The notes: generated by a model not told the origin, from the letters alone. Counted from the first letter of the stretch, positions 9,144-17,290 are shown. The stretch: DNA of 40,992 bases from Rikenellaceae bacterium (GCA_015059715.1 SUZV01000016.1:1-40992), one strand, 5' to 3'. Numbers and translations: made by a program.

Positions 9144-9368
9144 TTATGCCTTAAGCTCAATGCATACCTGCGCGAGGAAATCGGCCCTCGAATTATTGAG
9201 CCTTGCCCGACATACAGGGCAACGTATAGCACACTCGGTGTCGATGTGGTCTACAAGGTGTGCCGCCGCAAGGCTACTGCTGCGACCTATCGTCGTGCGA
9301 TACTCGGTGTGCGCACCACAGGCGCGACAATCGATAGTGTAATTTAGTCCCATAAGCTCTCTTTGCAT
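9144..9368 (-). CDS. Small CxxC-CxxC (zinc-ribbon-like) protein
   Basis: A short protein with two cysteine pairs, CRACG near the N-terminus and CPVCRA near the C-terminus, which look like a metal-binding treble-clef or ribbon. Between them is a polar helix with SSSLAAAHLVDHIDTEC. Function unrecognised; presumably cytosolic. The frame is open to 9425, but a promoter-like TTACTTTG (complement of 9391-9398) sits inside that extension, so I prefer ATG 9368 (74 residues); ATG 9353 (69 residues) is equally possible. It lies upstream of bcp on the same strand but with a separate promoter between them. Confidence 0.6.
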   Translation of the reverse strand: MQRELMGLNYTIDCRACGAHTEYRTTIGRSSSLAAAHLVDHIDTECAIRCPVCRARLNNSRADFLAQVCIELKA

Positions 9369-9390
9369 CTGTTTCGTTTGTTTCACAGTG

Positions 9391-9398
9391 CAAAGTAA
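9391..9398 (-). promoter_or_regulatory. Possible -7 box of the zinc-ribbon gene
   Basis: The minus strand reads TTACTTTG, one base off TAnnTTTG, 22 bases before ATG 9368. No clear -33 is visible at the normal spacing, so this is weak. Confidence 0.35.
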
Positions 9399-9462
9399 CC
9401 ACCATATTTTGACAGGTTGCGTCAATCGGCATATAGAGTGTGATTTTTCTTTTGTTTTTTTT

Positions 9463-9655
9463 AAGACTTTAGGACTTTAAGACTTTAGGACTTTAAGACC
9501 ATAAGACATTAAGAGGTCGAGTATCACAACACTCCGCAACAACGAAAACCCTTCAACTACCCTTTAGCAAGCTCTGCTTGCGCACTACCCTTTAGCAGGC
9601 TGAAGGCCTGCGACCTACCCTTTCAGCTTTAGCTGTCACCGTCAGGTGAAACAAC
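9463..9655. repeat. Modular dispersed repeat, copy A
   Basis: From left to right: a 16-bp tandem array (AAGACTTTAGGACTTT twice, then a variant), a core GAGGTCGAGTATCACAACA, a linker with CAACAACGAAAACCC, then short stem-loops separated by CTACCCTTT: AGCAAGC/GCTTGC, GCAGGC/GCCTGC, CAGCT/AGCTG and TCACC/GGTGA, ending GTGAAACAAC. The same modules occur in inverted orientation at 17941-18180. It is non-coding; open frames across it are accidental. The rest of the interval up to dnaA holds only the terminator. Confidence 0.8.
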
Positions 9656-9700
9656 ACTCTGCAAAATTTTTGATTAGAAGGTAGCAGATGTGGTGCATCA

Positions 9701-9748
9701 CAAAAGAAGGCCCATCGGGATAGTACAGGTAGTACAGCCCGATGGGTC
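9701..9748 (-). terminator. dnaA terminator
   Basis: GGCCCATCGGG (9709-9719) pairs with CCCGATGGGTC (9738-9748) over 11 bp with one G-T pair. On the minus strand it is followed by TTCTTTTG. It lies about 45 bases past the dnaA stop. Confidence 0.75.
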
Positions 9749-9793
9749 TTACTTTTAGGGATGTGCCGCAGATGCTGCCTTATAATCGAAAAT

Positions 9794-11197
9794 TTAGTTT
9801 TTGCCAAGCACTATACGCTCAATCTCCTCCATCTGATGCTTGAACTGCTTGTCGGTATCTATCATATCGGCTACAGCCTTGCAGCTATGTAGCACGGTGG
9901 CGTGGTTACGACCTCCGATAGAGGAGCCTATGACGGTAAGCGGAGCCTTGGTATGCTGCTTAGCTAAGTACATGGCCACCTGACGAGCCTGCGCAACATC
10001 GCGTGTACGCTTTGCCGAGTTGAAGGTATCGAGCTCAATGTTGTAGTAGTCGCAGACAACCTTAACGATGTGGTCGATGGTAATCTCGCGCTGCGTGAGC
10101 TTGACATATACCTTGAGGATATCCTTAGCCAAGGAGATAGTAATCTTACGGCCGAGGAACGAGGCATTGGCAATAAGCGATGATAACGCACCCTCAATCT
10201 CGCGCACGTTGGCCGAGATATTATCGGCAAGGTAGGCAACAACCTCCTCGGGGATGTGAGCACCAAGACGCTGTGCCTTAGCACGTATAATCTTTATCTT
10301 CGTCTCGTAGTCGGGCACGCTGAGGTGTGCCGAGAGGCCCCACTTGAAGCGTGTGAGCAGGCGTTGCTCGATATCCTTAAGCTCTACGGGGGGCTTATCC
10401 GACGTAAGGATAAGCTGCTTACCGGCCAGCTGGAGGTGGTTGAAGATGTTGAAAAAGGCGTTCTGAGTACCTGTCTTACCCGTAAGCTCCTGAATATCGT
10501 CTATTATGAGCACATCGACCATCTGGTAGAAGTGTATAAAGTCGGTTATCTCGCCATTTTTATAGGCCGTCTGGAACTGTGCCTGGAATTTGTTCATCGA
10601 GACGTAGAGCACCTGTAGCTCGGGGTGACGCTGTCGCACCTCGTGGCCTATAGCCTGGGCGATATGGGTCTTGCCAAGTCCCGAGTCGCCATATATATAG
10701 AGGGGGTTGAAGGCCGTAGTACCAGGCGATACTGCCACAGCCATACCTGCTGAACGCGCCAAGCGGTTACACTCGCCCTCGATATGGTTATCGAAGGTGT
10801 AGTTGGGGTTAAGCTGTGGGTCGAACATTATACGCCTAAGTCCTGGGATGACAAAGGGGTTCTTAATGTCGGCCGTATCGGTACGTCCAGCGAGCTGAGG
10901 CACTGCCACTGCGGCACTATCGGCTGCTGTGGTCTGCGCCTTGCGAGGCACGGCATAGTGTAGCTGTGTACCCTCGCCATAGAGCTCCGAGATGATAGGC
11001 CTAAGGTGTTGTAGGTATCGCTTCTCGATGCTTGCTACAAAGCTCTCATTGGGCACGCGCAGACGCAGGTTAGCTCCGTCATAGCCTATGGGCCATATAG
11101 GCTTGAACCACTTGACAAACTCCTCCTCGGTTATGGTAAGTCGGAGCTTATCGAGGCAGTCCTGCCACACTTCGCTATATCTATCGTTCTGCATCAT
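9794..11197 (-). CDS. dnaA: Chromosomal replication initiator DnaA
   Basis: DnaA binds DnaA boxes and unwinds the origin. The 467 residues contain the N-terminal DnaB/regulator-interaction domain (about 1-80), a variable linker (85-115), the AAA+ domain with Walker A GDSGLGKT (170-177) and Walker B LIIDDIQEL, and the C-terminal helix-turn-helix domain IV with the signature IGGRNHATVLHSC. All key motifs are intact. The start could be either of the two adjacent ATGs (11197 or 11194). It is followed by its own terminator, and a perfect DnaA box lies 238 bases upstream in the divergent region, which suggests autoregulation or a role as part of an origin. Confidence 0.97.
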   Translation of the reverse strand: MMQNDRYSEVWQDCLDKLRLTITEEEFVKWFKPIWPIGYDGANLRLRVPNESFVASIEKRYLQHLRPIISELYGEGTQLHYAVPRKAQTTAADSAAVAVPQLAGRTDTADIKNPFVIPGLRRIMFDPQLNPNYTFDNHIEGECNRLARSAGMAVAVSPGTTAFNPLYIYGDSGLGKTHIAQAIGHEVRQRHPELQVLYVSMNKFQAQFQTAYKNGEITDFIHFYQMVDVLIIDDIQELTGKTGTQNAFFNIFNHLQLAGKQLILTSDKPPVELKDIEQRLLTRFKWGLSAHLSVPDYETKIKIIRAKAQRLGAHIPEEVVAYLADNISANVREIEGALSSLIANASFLGRKITISLAKDILKVYVKLTQREITIDHIVKVVCDYYNIELDTFNSAKRTRDVAQARQVAMYLAKQHTKAPLTVIGSSIGGRNHATVLHSCKAVADMIDTDKQFKHQMEEIERIVLGKN

Positions 11198-11278
11198 TGC
11201 GTTTACTCACTCTTTTTATCGTTCAATATTCAGCAGCAGAGCCTACCTCACAGAAGTAACTATCTGCACATTTTTTTG

Positions 11279-11286
11279 TATCTTTG
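11279..11286 (+). promoter_or_regulatory. -7 element facing the candidate small RNA
   Basis: TATCTTTG is an exact TAnnTTTG match on the plus strand. I find no TTTG at the standard -33 distance, which lowers confidence. Confidence 0.4.
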
Positions 11287-11292
11287 CACACT

Positions 11293-11400
11293 AATTAGCC
11301 CCTTCGTACAGGGCGATAATATCCCTGAAACAGTAATATATACTCTGTTTCAATGAGTTATATTTTCGCACTCTACTTTGCTAAATCGCCTTGATTTTTT
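11293..11400 (+). ncRNA. Candidate structured small RNA between dnaA and pgm
   Basis: Downstream of a TAnnTTTG box the sequence can fold: TGAAACAG (11326-11333) with CTGTTTCA (11345-11352) is a perfect 8-bp stem, and GGCGAT (11312-11317) can close with ATCGCC (11385-11390), directly followed by TTGATTTTTT, like a terminator tail. An alternative GCCC/GGGC hairpin competes near the 5' end. No known RNA family was recognised. It may instead be part of the dnaA leader read on the other strand. Confidence 0.3.
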
Positions 11401-11434
11401 GGGGTACAATCGTGGCGTTTTGACAATGCAAAGA

Positions 11435-11443
11435 TGTGGATAA
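11435..11443 (-). promoter_or_regulatory. Perfect DnaA box
   Basis: TGTGGATAA is the reverse complement of the consensus TTATCCACA. It lies between dnaA and the divergent pgm, beside an AT-rich stretch (11441-11600). I see only one perfect copy; multiple boxes would be expected for a full origin. Confidence 0.7.
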
Positions 11444-11586
11444 TTTTATTAAAATAATCTAAAAAAAGAGTTGCAAAATTCGTTTTTTTTCATAAGGCCT
11501 TTTCGGCGGATTTTTTGCAAGAAAAAAGATTCAAAAGAAAGTGAAAATTTAATTCACTGATTCTATTATATGTTATGATTTTTTTG

Positions 11587-11594
11587 TATATTTG
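11587..11594 (+). promoter_or_regulatory. -7 promoter element of pgm
   Basis: TATATTTG matches TAnnTTTG, 54 bases before the pgm ATG. The -33 element is not obvious. Confidence 0.6.
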
Positions 11595-11648
11595 CGTAAT
11601 TATATTTTTGCAACCAGAAACTTTTATCGATAAAAAAATCTTATAACT

Positions 11649-13394
11649 ATGGCAAACAACTTAGATCCACAAGTATTAGCCAAGGCACAGGCTTGGTTAG
11701 ATGGCAACTATGACGAGGCTACAAAGGAGCAGGTACGCCTACTTATCGAGAACAACCCTAACGAGCTTGTCGAGAGCTTCTACAAAGACCTTGAGTTCGG
11801 TACTGGCGGCCTACGCGGAATTATGGGCGTAGGTACCAATCGTATGAATATTTACACAGTAGGTGCTGCAACTCAGGGACTTGCAAACTACCTTAAGCTC
11901 AACTTCGCAGGCGAGCAGATAAAGGTCGCCATCTCGCACGACAGCCGTAACAACTCGCGTATGTTTGCCGAGCGCGTGGCCGACATCTTCGCATCTAACG
12001 GCTTTATCGTATACCTCTTCGACGCTCTACGCCCCACACCAGAGCTTAGCTTCGCCATTCGCGAATTGGGCTGCCACTCGGGCGTTATGGTCACCGCATC
12101 ACACAACCCCAAGGAGTACAACGGCTATAAGGCATACTGGACAGATGGTTCGCAGGTGACATCTCCACACGATGTAAACATCATCAAGGAGGTTGGCAAG
12201 ATTACCGACAACAACCAGGTACTCACAGGTCGCAATGCCGAGAATATCCACATCCTCGGCGATGAGTTTGACCAGAAGTATTTAGCAGCTATCAAGGCCC
12301 TATCGCTCTCGCCTGAGTCTGTGGCCAAGTACAACGATATGAAGATTGTATACACCCCACTTCATGGTGCAGGTGTCAAGCTCGTGCCTCAGTCGCTGCG
12401 TAACTACGGCTTTAACAATATTATATGTGTAGAGCCGCAGATGGTGCTTGATGGCAACTTCCCAACAGTCGCCTCACCTAACCCCGAGGAGCGCAAGACT
12501 ATGGCTATGGCCATTGAACTTGCCGAGAAGGAGGGTGCCGACTTCGCTATGGCCACCGATCCCGATGCAGATCGCTTGGGCGTAGCTCTCCGCACAGGTA
12601 AGGGCGAGTACGTACTCCTTAACGGTAACCAGACCCTCGTACTCCTTATGTGCTACCAGCTCACTCGCTGGGCCGAGCTGGGCAAGATTACGGGCAAGGA
12701 GTTTGTCGTTAAGACTATCGTAACCTCGATGATGCCCGATGCAGTGGCTGAGCACTTCGGCGTTAAGTGCTACAACTGTCTCACAGGCTTTAAGTATATC
12801 GCAAAGATTATCCGCGAGCAGGAGGGCAAGACAAAGTATATCGGTGGTGGCGAGGAGTCGTTTGGCTACCTACCAGGCGACTTCGTGCGCGACAAGGATG
12901 GCGTTGCTGCTATCACCTTAGTTGCCGAGGCCGCAGCCTGGGCACGTGACACTATGGGCATCACGCTATATGAGTGGTTGCAGCAGCTATATGTCAAGTA
13001 TGGCTTCTTCCGTGAGGGCTTGGTAAACGTTGTCCGCAAGGGCAAGGATGGTGCTGCCGAGATTCAGCAGATGATGGTCGACTATCGCGCCAATCCTCCT
13101 AAGTCGTTGCTCGGCTCGCCCGTAGTCAAGATTCTCGACTATAAGACCCTTGAGGAGATAGATGTATACACAGGTGAGCGCAAGCCTATCGAGGGTATAG
13201 ACGAGAAGAGTAATGTTTTGCAGTGGCTCACAGAGGATGGCACCAAGGTATCGGTGCGCCCTTCGGGCACAGAGCCTAAGATTAAGTTCTACTTCGGCGT
13301 TAAGACCAAGCTTGAGTCTGTAGATAAGTTCGACGAGACCTTGGCACTGCTCGATGCTAAGATTGAGGCTCTGAAGAGCGAACTTAAGCTATAA
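11649..13394 (+). CDS. Phospho-sugar mutase (phosphoglucomutase/phosphomannomutase)
   Basis: A 581-residue alpha-D-phosphohexomutase that interconverts hexose 1- and 6-phosphates (glucose and/or mannose) for glycolysis and cell-envelope sugar synthesis in the cytosol. The active phosphoserine is in VMVTASHNPKEYNG (about 142-155), the Mg2+ loop is DPDADRLG, the sugar-binding loop is GGGEESFGY, and the phosphate-binding loop is RPSGTEPKIKF near the C-terminus. Length and motif order fit the PGM2-like subfamily; the sugar preference cannot be told from sequence by eye. It is monocistronic, with a promoter box at 11587 and a strong terminator at 13416-13455. Confidence 0.95.
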   Translation: MANNLDPQVLAKAQAWLDGNYDEATKEQVRLLIENNPNELVESFYKDLEFGTGGLRGIMGVGTNRMNIYTVGAATQGLANYLKLNFAGEQIKVAISHDSRNNSRMFAERVADIFASNGFIVYLFDALRPTPELSFAIRELGCHSGVMVTASHNPKEYNGYKAYWTDGSQVTSPHDVNIIKEVGKITDNNQVLTGRNAENIHILGDEFDQKYLAAIKALSLSPESVAKYNDMKIVYTPLHGAGVKLVPQSLRNYGFNNIICVEPQMVLDGNFPTVASPNPEERKTMAMAIELAEKEGADFAMATDPDADRLGVALRTGKGEYVLLNGNQTLVLLMCYQLTRWAELGKITGKEFVVKTIVTSMMPDAVAEHFGVKCYNCLTGFKYIAKIIREQEGKTKYIGGGEESFGYLPGDFVRDKDGVAAITLVAEAAAWARDTMGITLYEWLQQLYVKYGFFREGLVNVVRKGKDGAAEIQQMMVDYRANPPKSLLGSPVVKILDYKTLEEIDVYTGERKPIEGIDEKSNVLQWLTEDGTKVSVRPSGTEPKIKFYFGVKTKLESVDKFDETLALLDAKIEALKSELKL

Positions 13395-13415
13395 TAGCTG
13401 ACTTTTAAGTGAAGC

Positions 13416-13455
13416 GAGGGTGTCTATCTAATTGGTAGCCACCCTCCTTTTTTTT
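13416..13455 (+). terminator. pgm terminator
   Basis: GAGGGTG (13416-13422) pairs with CACCCTC (13440-13446), with an inner CTATC/GGTAG pairing, followed by eight T residues (13448-13455). Confidence 0.9.
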
Positions 13456-13528
13456 GCTTGCAGGTCGAGGTTTTCGGATGTTTTGGCTTGCGGCGACAGC
13501 TAAACACCATAGTTCACAGCCCACTCGG

Positions 13529-13565
13529 CAAAAAGAAGAGGAACGAACCATATGGTCCGCTCCTC
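13529..13565 (-). terminator. rpsT terminator
   Basis: GAGGAACGAACCAT (from 13538) pairs with ATGGTCCGCTCCTC (to 13565) over 14 positions with two mismatches. On the minus strand TTCTTTTTG follows. Confidence 0.75.
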
Positions 13566-13590
13566 GTTAGTCTGTCACCATCTCGCGCTA

Positions 13591-13842
13591 CTACAATGCG
13601 TTAACGTGCAAAGCGAGTGAGCTCTTAAGGTTTGCAGCCTTATTCTTGTGGATGATGTTGTGCTTAGCCAACTTGTCCAACATTGCGCTTACCTTTGGAA
13701 GCAAAGCCTCAGCAGCTGCACGCTCTGATGTGTTGCGCAAAGCCTTAACAGCGTTACGAGCTGTCTTGTGATATAGGCGGTTGTGTGCGCGCTTAGTTAC
13801 GGTCTGACGAATTCTCTTCTTCGATGACTTGTGATTTGCCAT
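13591..13842 (-). CDS. rpsT: 30S ribosomal protein S20
   Basis: An 83-residue, strongly basic helical protein that binds 16S rRNA early in small-subunit assembly. [13 protein letters not shown] at the N-terminus, RNAVKALR in the middle and [13 protein letters not shown] near the end are typical of S20. Length is normal for Bacteroidetes. It stands alone with its own terminator. No exact TAnnTTTG box is visible upstream, only an AT-rich leader. Confidence 0.97.
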   Translation of the reverse strand: MANHKSSKKRIRQTVTKRAHNRLYHKTARNAVKALRNTSERAAAEALLPKVSAMLDKLAKHNIIHKNKAANLKSSLALHVNAL

Positions 13843-13939
13843 AGTTTTAAATCTTTATTACTTTTTACTTTTTATGTTTTCTCTTCTATTGTCAGCGATG
13901 TAAATGCTGCCGACCTGCACTTTTAAAACAGCCGTAGCT

Positions 13940-13994
13940 GGTTGCGGATAGGCCCAAGGCCCGCTCCTAAGTAAACTTTGTAACCGCACGCACC
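13940..13994. repeat. GGTTGCGGATA-N29-GTAACCGCA-N3-ACC motif, copy 1
   Basis: Conserved end blocks GGTTGCGGATA and GTAACCGCA with ACC three bases later; GGT and TGCGG can pair with CCGCA and ACC. The same blocks with the same 40-base spacing recur at 18181-18235, although the interiors differ. Non-coding, between tRNA-Glu and rpsT. Confidence 0.5.
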
Positions 13995-14019
13995 ACGCCG
14001 CAGCGTGACGCGCCAAGTG

Positions 14020-14091
14020 CAGCCCGTAGGAGAGTCGAACTCCTCTTTCAAGAATGAAAATCTTGCGTCCTAACCGATAGACGAACGGGCC
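14020..14091 (-). tRNA. tRNA-Glu (UUC)
   Basis: The minus strand folds into a cloverleaf: acceptor GGCCCGT/ACGGGCT, D arm with GTCTATCGGTTAGGAC, anticodon stem CAAGA/TCTTG around loop TTTTCAT (anticodon UUC), and T arm GGAGTTCGACTCTCC. The 3' CCA is not encoded. A promoter lies about 40 bases upstream. Confidence 0.96.
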
Positions 14092-14131
14092 AATCCACTA
14101 ATGCTTAGCCTATGCAAGCAATTTAGCGGTG

Positions 14132-14162
14132 CGAAGATAGGCAAAATTTTCGATTTGACAAA
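14132..14162 (-). promoter_or_regulatory. tRNA-Glu promoter
   Basis: TTTG (complement of 14159-14162), 19-bp spacer, then TATCTTCG (complement of 14132-14139), one base off the -7 consensus, correctly oriented to the tRNA. Confidence 0.65.
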
Positions 14163-14286
14163 CTATTTCTTAAAAAAAATGCAAAAAGCGATATTTTTAG
14201 CCCACTAAGAGGTTGAACTAAAAGATATTGCTTAGGCTATGCAATACTCCACAAGGAGCACCTGCCCCACCCTACATACTCACCCT

Positions 14287-15045
14287 CTAACGTCGCAGAG
14301 TGATAGACCTTGTTGCAGCGTCAAACTTGACATACTCACTATCGAAAAGACGCTCGATATGTCCCGAAGCTATCATCTCGGAGGTAGAGAGATACACCAA
14401 ATGGGGTGTATCGACTAAGGCAATGCTATCGGCAAGCGAGAGGGCGATATCGAGTTCGTGAGTGGAGAAAAGCACACACTTATTCTCGCTATGGGACAAC
14501 CGTCCGAGCAACGTACAGAGCTCATACCTATTAGGAAGGTCAAGGAACGAGGTTGGCTCATCGAGGAGTATGGTATCGGTCTGCTGTGCTAAGGCTCGCG
14601 CTATCATAACACGCTGACACTCTCCATCCGAGAGCGTATCAACCGCACGATACATCAGAGTCTCGACACCTGCCAAACGTAGGCTTCGCTCGACAATCGC
14701 CCTATCTTGGTCACCTAAGCGACCCATCCAATCGGTATAGGGGGCACGCCCTATAGCCACCAAGTCGTAGACCGTAAGCGACTCTACATCTACCCTCTCG
14801 GTATTGACAAAGGCGACACTACGGGCCAACTCCTGCGTAGATATATCCCCAAGAGGGCGGCCATCTATGTGGATGCTACCCTGCTGCAGACGACCAAGGG
14901 CTGCGATAGCCCTTAGCAGCGTGGACTTACCCGTACCATTACGTCCTAAGAGCGCGACAAGCTCACCACGACGCATCGTAGCCGAGGCGTTAGAGATAAG
15001 CACACGCTCACCAAAGGCCAAGGTTATATCTCTAAGCTCTATCAT
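14287..15045 (-). CDS. ABC importer ATPase, FecE/BtuD type
   Basis: A 252-residue cytosolic ATPase powering uptake of iron-siderophore, heme or cobalamin. Walker A GRNGTGKST (about 35-43), Q-loop region, signature LSDGECQRVMIARAL, Walker B ILLDEPTSFLD and the switch histidine in FSTHELD are present. The signature is LSDGE rather than the usual LSGGE, which is tolerated in this subfamily. Its start overlaps the permease stop by four bases (ATGA type), a sign of translational coupling. It is the last gene of the three-gene operon with the binding protein and permease. The substrate cannot be assigned. Confidence 0.93.
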   Translation of the reverse strand: MIELRDITLAFGERVLISNASATMRRGELVALLGRNGTGKSTLLRAIAALGRLQQGSIHIDGRPLGDISTQELARSVAFVNTERVDVESLTVYDLVAIGRAPYTDWMGRLGDQDRAIVERSLRLAGVETLMYRAVDTLSDGECQRVMIARALAQQTDTILLDEPTSFLDLPNRYELCTLLGRLSHSENKCVLFSTHELDIALSLADSIALVDTPHLVYLSTSEMIASGHIERLFDSEYVKFDAATRSITLRR

Positions 15046-16073
15046 TGGCGATGGCTATTACGAAGTACGACATATATAATCACTGGTATTCCGAGTAACG
15101 AGGTGATAGTATTTACTGGCAGCATAACACCCTGACGCGCCACAATATCGCAAGCAAAGGTGCAGAAGAGCATCGACAGCGCACCCCACAGCATCGTCGC
15201 AGGCATAAGCACCCTGTGGTCAGCCGTGCGGAAGGTGATGCGCGCCAAGTGTGGCATAGCCAAGCCTATAAAGCCTATCGGGCCACAGAAGGCCGTTACG
15301 GTGCCTGCAAGCAGCGTGGTAGATAGAAATATAATAGCTCGCGTGCGCGATACATTAAGGCCCATAGTACGAGCATAGTTCTCGCCTAATAGCAACATAT
15401 TCAACGGCTTAATAACGACAATCGACAACACCAGACCTACAATCACAACAGGGATAAGCACCCATAGCTCCTCAACGGTCACCGTCGATACCGAACCCAT
15501 AGTCCACACCACAAAGGCCTTAAGCGACTCCTCCGTTCCGATATATTGTAGTATGCCGACAAGTGCCGAGATGGCCGACGAAAGCATCATGCCGATAATC
15601 AGTATAGTATTGATATTGCGCACAGTACGTGACAAGGAGATAACCAAAAGGAGTATCACCGCAGAGCCCATCCACGCCATACCCGTAACACCGAAAGAGT
15701 GGAGCCACGATGCCGAGGCGACACCCAACATCGGCATGGCCAGCGTGAAGAGCGCGACACCGAGGCTTGCGCCCGAGTTTACACCCAGGACATAGGGACC
15801 TGCCAATGGGTTACGAAAGAGCGTCTGCATCTGTAGACCACTTGCCGAGAGTGCCATGCCAGCAAATAGCGCGACCAACACCTTGGGCATACGCATACGC
15901 CACACTATCGTCACCAAGCTCTCATCCTCGGCCGAGCCACTGAGTACCGACCACACCTGACCTATGCTCAGCGGCGTAGTACCGATAAGAAGGTCGCCAA
16001 TAGCGAGGAGCAGAGCCCCCACCACGAGAGCCACAAAGAGCATAGATGTAGTTATTCTACTGCGCGCGCTCAT
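15042..16073 (-). CDS. FecCD-family ABC permease
   Basis: A 343-residue inner-membrane permease with about ten hydrophobic helices, the core of a type II importer for iron chelates, heme or vitamin B12. Typical segments are RMPKVLVALFAGMALSASG, NPLAGPYVLGVNSGAS and GFIGLAMPHLAR, the last near the coupling region. Complete length. It overlaps the ATPase by 4 bases and the binding-protein gene by 17 bases, so all three are co-translated. No TonB receptor gene is in the window, so the outer-membrane partner must be encoded elsewhere. Confidence 0.95.
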   Translation of the reverse strand: MSARSRITTSMLFVALVVGALLLAIGDLLIGTTPLSIGQVWSVLSGSAEDESLVTIVWRMRMPKVLVALFAGMALSASGLQMQTLFRNPLAGPYVLGVNSGASLGVALFTLAMPMLGVASASWLHSFGVTGMAWMGSAVILLLVISLSRTVRNINTILIIGMMLSSAISALVGILQYIGTEESLKAFVVWTMGSVSTVTVEELWVLIPVVIVGLVLSIVVIKPLNMLLLGENYARTMGLNVSRTRAIIFLSTTLLAGTVTAFCGPIGFIGLAMPHLARITFRTADHRVLMPATMLWGALSMLFCTFACDIVARQGVMLPVNTITSLLGIPVIIYVVLRNSHRQ

Positions 16074-17211
16074 AGCTTACGTTTTTTAGACGATGGTGAT
16101 AATATAGCTCGCTATCGTCGCCCTGCATAATCTTGGCCAGGTCGCTAAGCACCACATCGGGGCGCACAATGGCCGACTCCCAAAAGTCGCTACCTCCAGA
16201 TGGCGAGCGACGGCGATTGTTGTTATATACATCGCCACGCTTGACCACCGCACTCTCCAAGAAGTGTGGCGCAGCACTGCGCAGCTCATCAAGAGTCATA
16301 CACTGACCCACATTGAGCCATATATCTGCCTTGTTGACCAAGAGCAACGCCTCCTCAAGGCTTATACCGCGCGAGCCACCCGAAGGGTTCCTACCTTTAT
16401 ATATATAGTCGCCCCCAGCATCCTCAACAAGGCGCACCATGTAGCTATCATCCGAAGGCATATACCACACATCCTGATACGGAAGGTTAAACATCACCTT
16501 GGCACGTCTATCTACCGAGATACTATCGCGCACAGCGTTGTATCGTTGCTCAATCTCTGTAAATATCTCCTCACCGCGCTCGCGTATGCCCATAATCTCG
16601 GCTACGGCAACTATCCACTCAGCCTTGCCCAAGGGCGACTGCTCGGTGTAGTCCCCAAGGTATATATAGGGTATATCGAGCTCCTTAAACTTGCTGGTCA
16701 CCGCACTGCTCTCGCCCGACACGCCATACATAAGCACCACATCGGGGTCGAGAGATATAAGACGCTCGAAGTCAAGACTGCTATCATAACCTACGTCATA
16801 TACCTGCTCCGAGCTACTTACACGCTCATTCATAACATAATGCTTGCCCGACACCCCCACTATTGACTCTACGCTACCGAGAATATCGAGCATGGCGATA
16901 TGACTTGTCGACATACATACCACACGCTCGGCCCTACCAACGATATATTCACCATTGAAGCCTTTAGCCTCATCCTCGGTTTTAAACATGGCTAATGTCT
17001 GCTCTGTGGGGCTCTCCCCCTGCCAGGGTTGTGTCACTCTGAGTATAGTATTTCCGCTACTATCCTCGGCTATTGAGAAGCCTGTGGCATATCGCGGAGA
17101 GTAGACAATATTGGCAAAATCATCGGCGATAGATGAGGCGTTATGAGTGTTACAACCCACACATAAACAAATGGTTGCAATGATTACAGATATATACTTT
17201 TGCCATCTCAT
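16057..17211 (-). CDS. Lipoprotein substrate-binding protein, BtuF/FecB-like
   Basis: The 384-residue product starts with a lipoprotein signal (MRWQKYISVI..., lipobox LCVGC, lipidated Cys20) and is followed by a helical-backbone metal-receptor fold: AERVVCMSTSHIAMLDILG begins lobe 1 and DPDVVLMYGV is typical. It should capture an iron chelate, heme or corrinoid and deliver it to the permease. I start at ATG 17211 because the -7 box TACCTTTG ends four bases upstream; a longer frame to 17256 would run through the promoter. This gives a leaderless transcript like that of uvrB. First gene of the importer operon. Confidence 0.9.
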   Translation of the reverse strand: MRWQKYISVIIATICLCVGCNTHNASSIADDFANIVYSPRYATGFSIAEDSSGNTILRVTQPWQGESPTEQTLAMFKTEDEAKGFNGEYIVGRAERVVCMSTSHIAMLDILGSVESIVGVSGKHYVMNERVSSSEQVYDVGYDSSLDFERLISLDPDVVLMYGVSGESSAVTSKFKELDIPYIYLGDYTEQSPLGKAEWIVAVAEIMGIRERGEEIFTEIEQRYNAVRDSISVDRRAKVMFNLPYQDVWYMPSDDSYMVRLVEDAGGDYIYKGRNPSGGSRGISLEEALLLVNKADIWLNVGQCMTLDELRSAAPHFLESAVVKRGDVYNNNRRRSPSGGSDFWESAIVRPDVVLSDLAKIMQGDDSELYYHHRLKNVSYERAQ

Positions 17212-17215
17212 AACG

Positions 17216-17248
17216 CAAAGGTACAATTTTTTCGGTATTAATTTGCAA
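17216..17248 (-). promoter_or_regulatory. Promoter of the ABC importer operon (leaderless)
   Basis: Minus strand: TTG (complement of 17246-17248), 22-bp spacer, TACCTTTG (complement of 17216-17223), then CGTT and the ATG. The -33 is back to back with that of the tRNA-Pro promoter. Confidence 0.65.
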
Positions 17249-17274
17249 TATACCAAAAATTATTATTATCTTTG
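17242..17274 (+). promoter_or_regulatory. tRNA-Pro promoter
   Basis: TTTG (17242-17245), 21-bp spacer, TATCTTTG (17267-17274), 16 bases before the tRNA. Exact consensus boxes. Confidence 0.75.
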
Positions 17275-17290
17275 CACCGCAAAACCAGTT

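Noticed and set aside
9592..9807. 71-codon minus-strand frame downstream of dnaA
   Set aside because: It spans the dnaA terminator and the dispersed repeat modules.
14101..14244. Direct repeats GCTTAG(C/G)CTATGCAA at 14101-14117 and 14228-14244 as possible attachment sites by tRNA-Glu
   Set aside because: They do not match the tRNA end and enclose only about 110 bases without a gene; probably chance or decayed hairpins.
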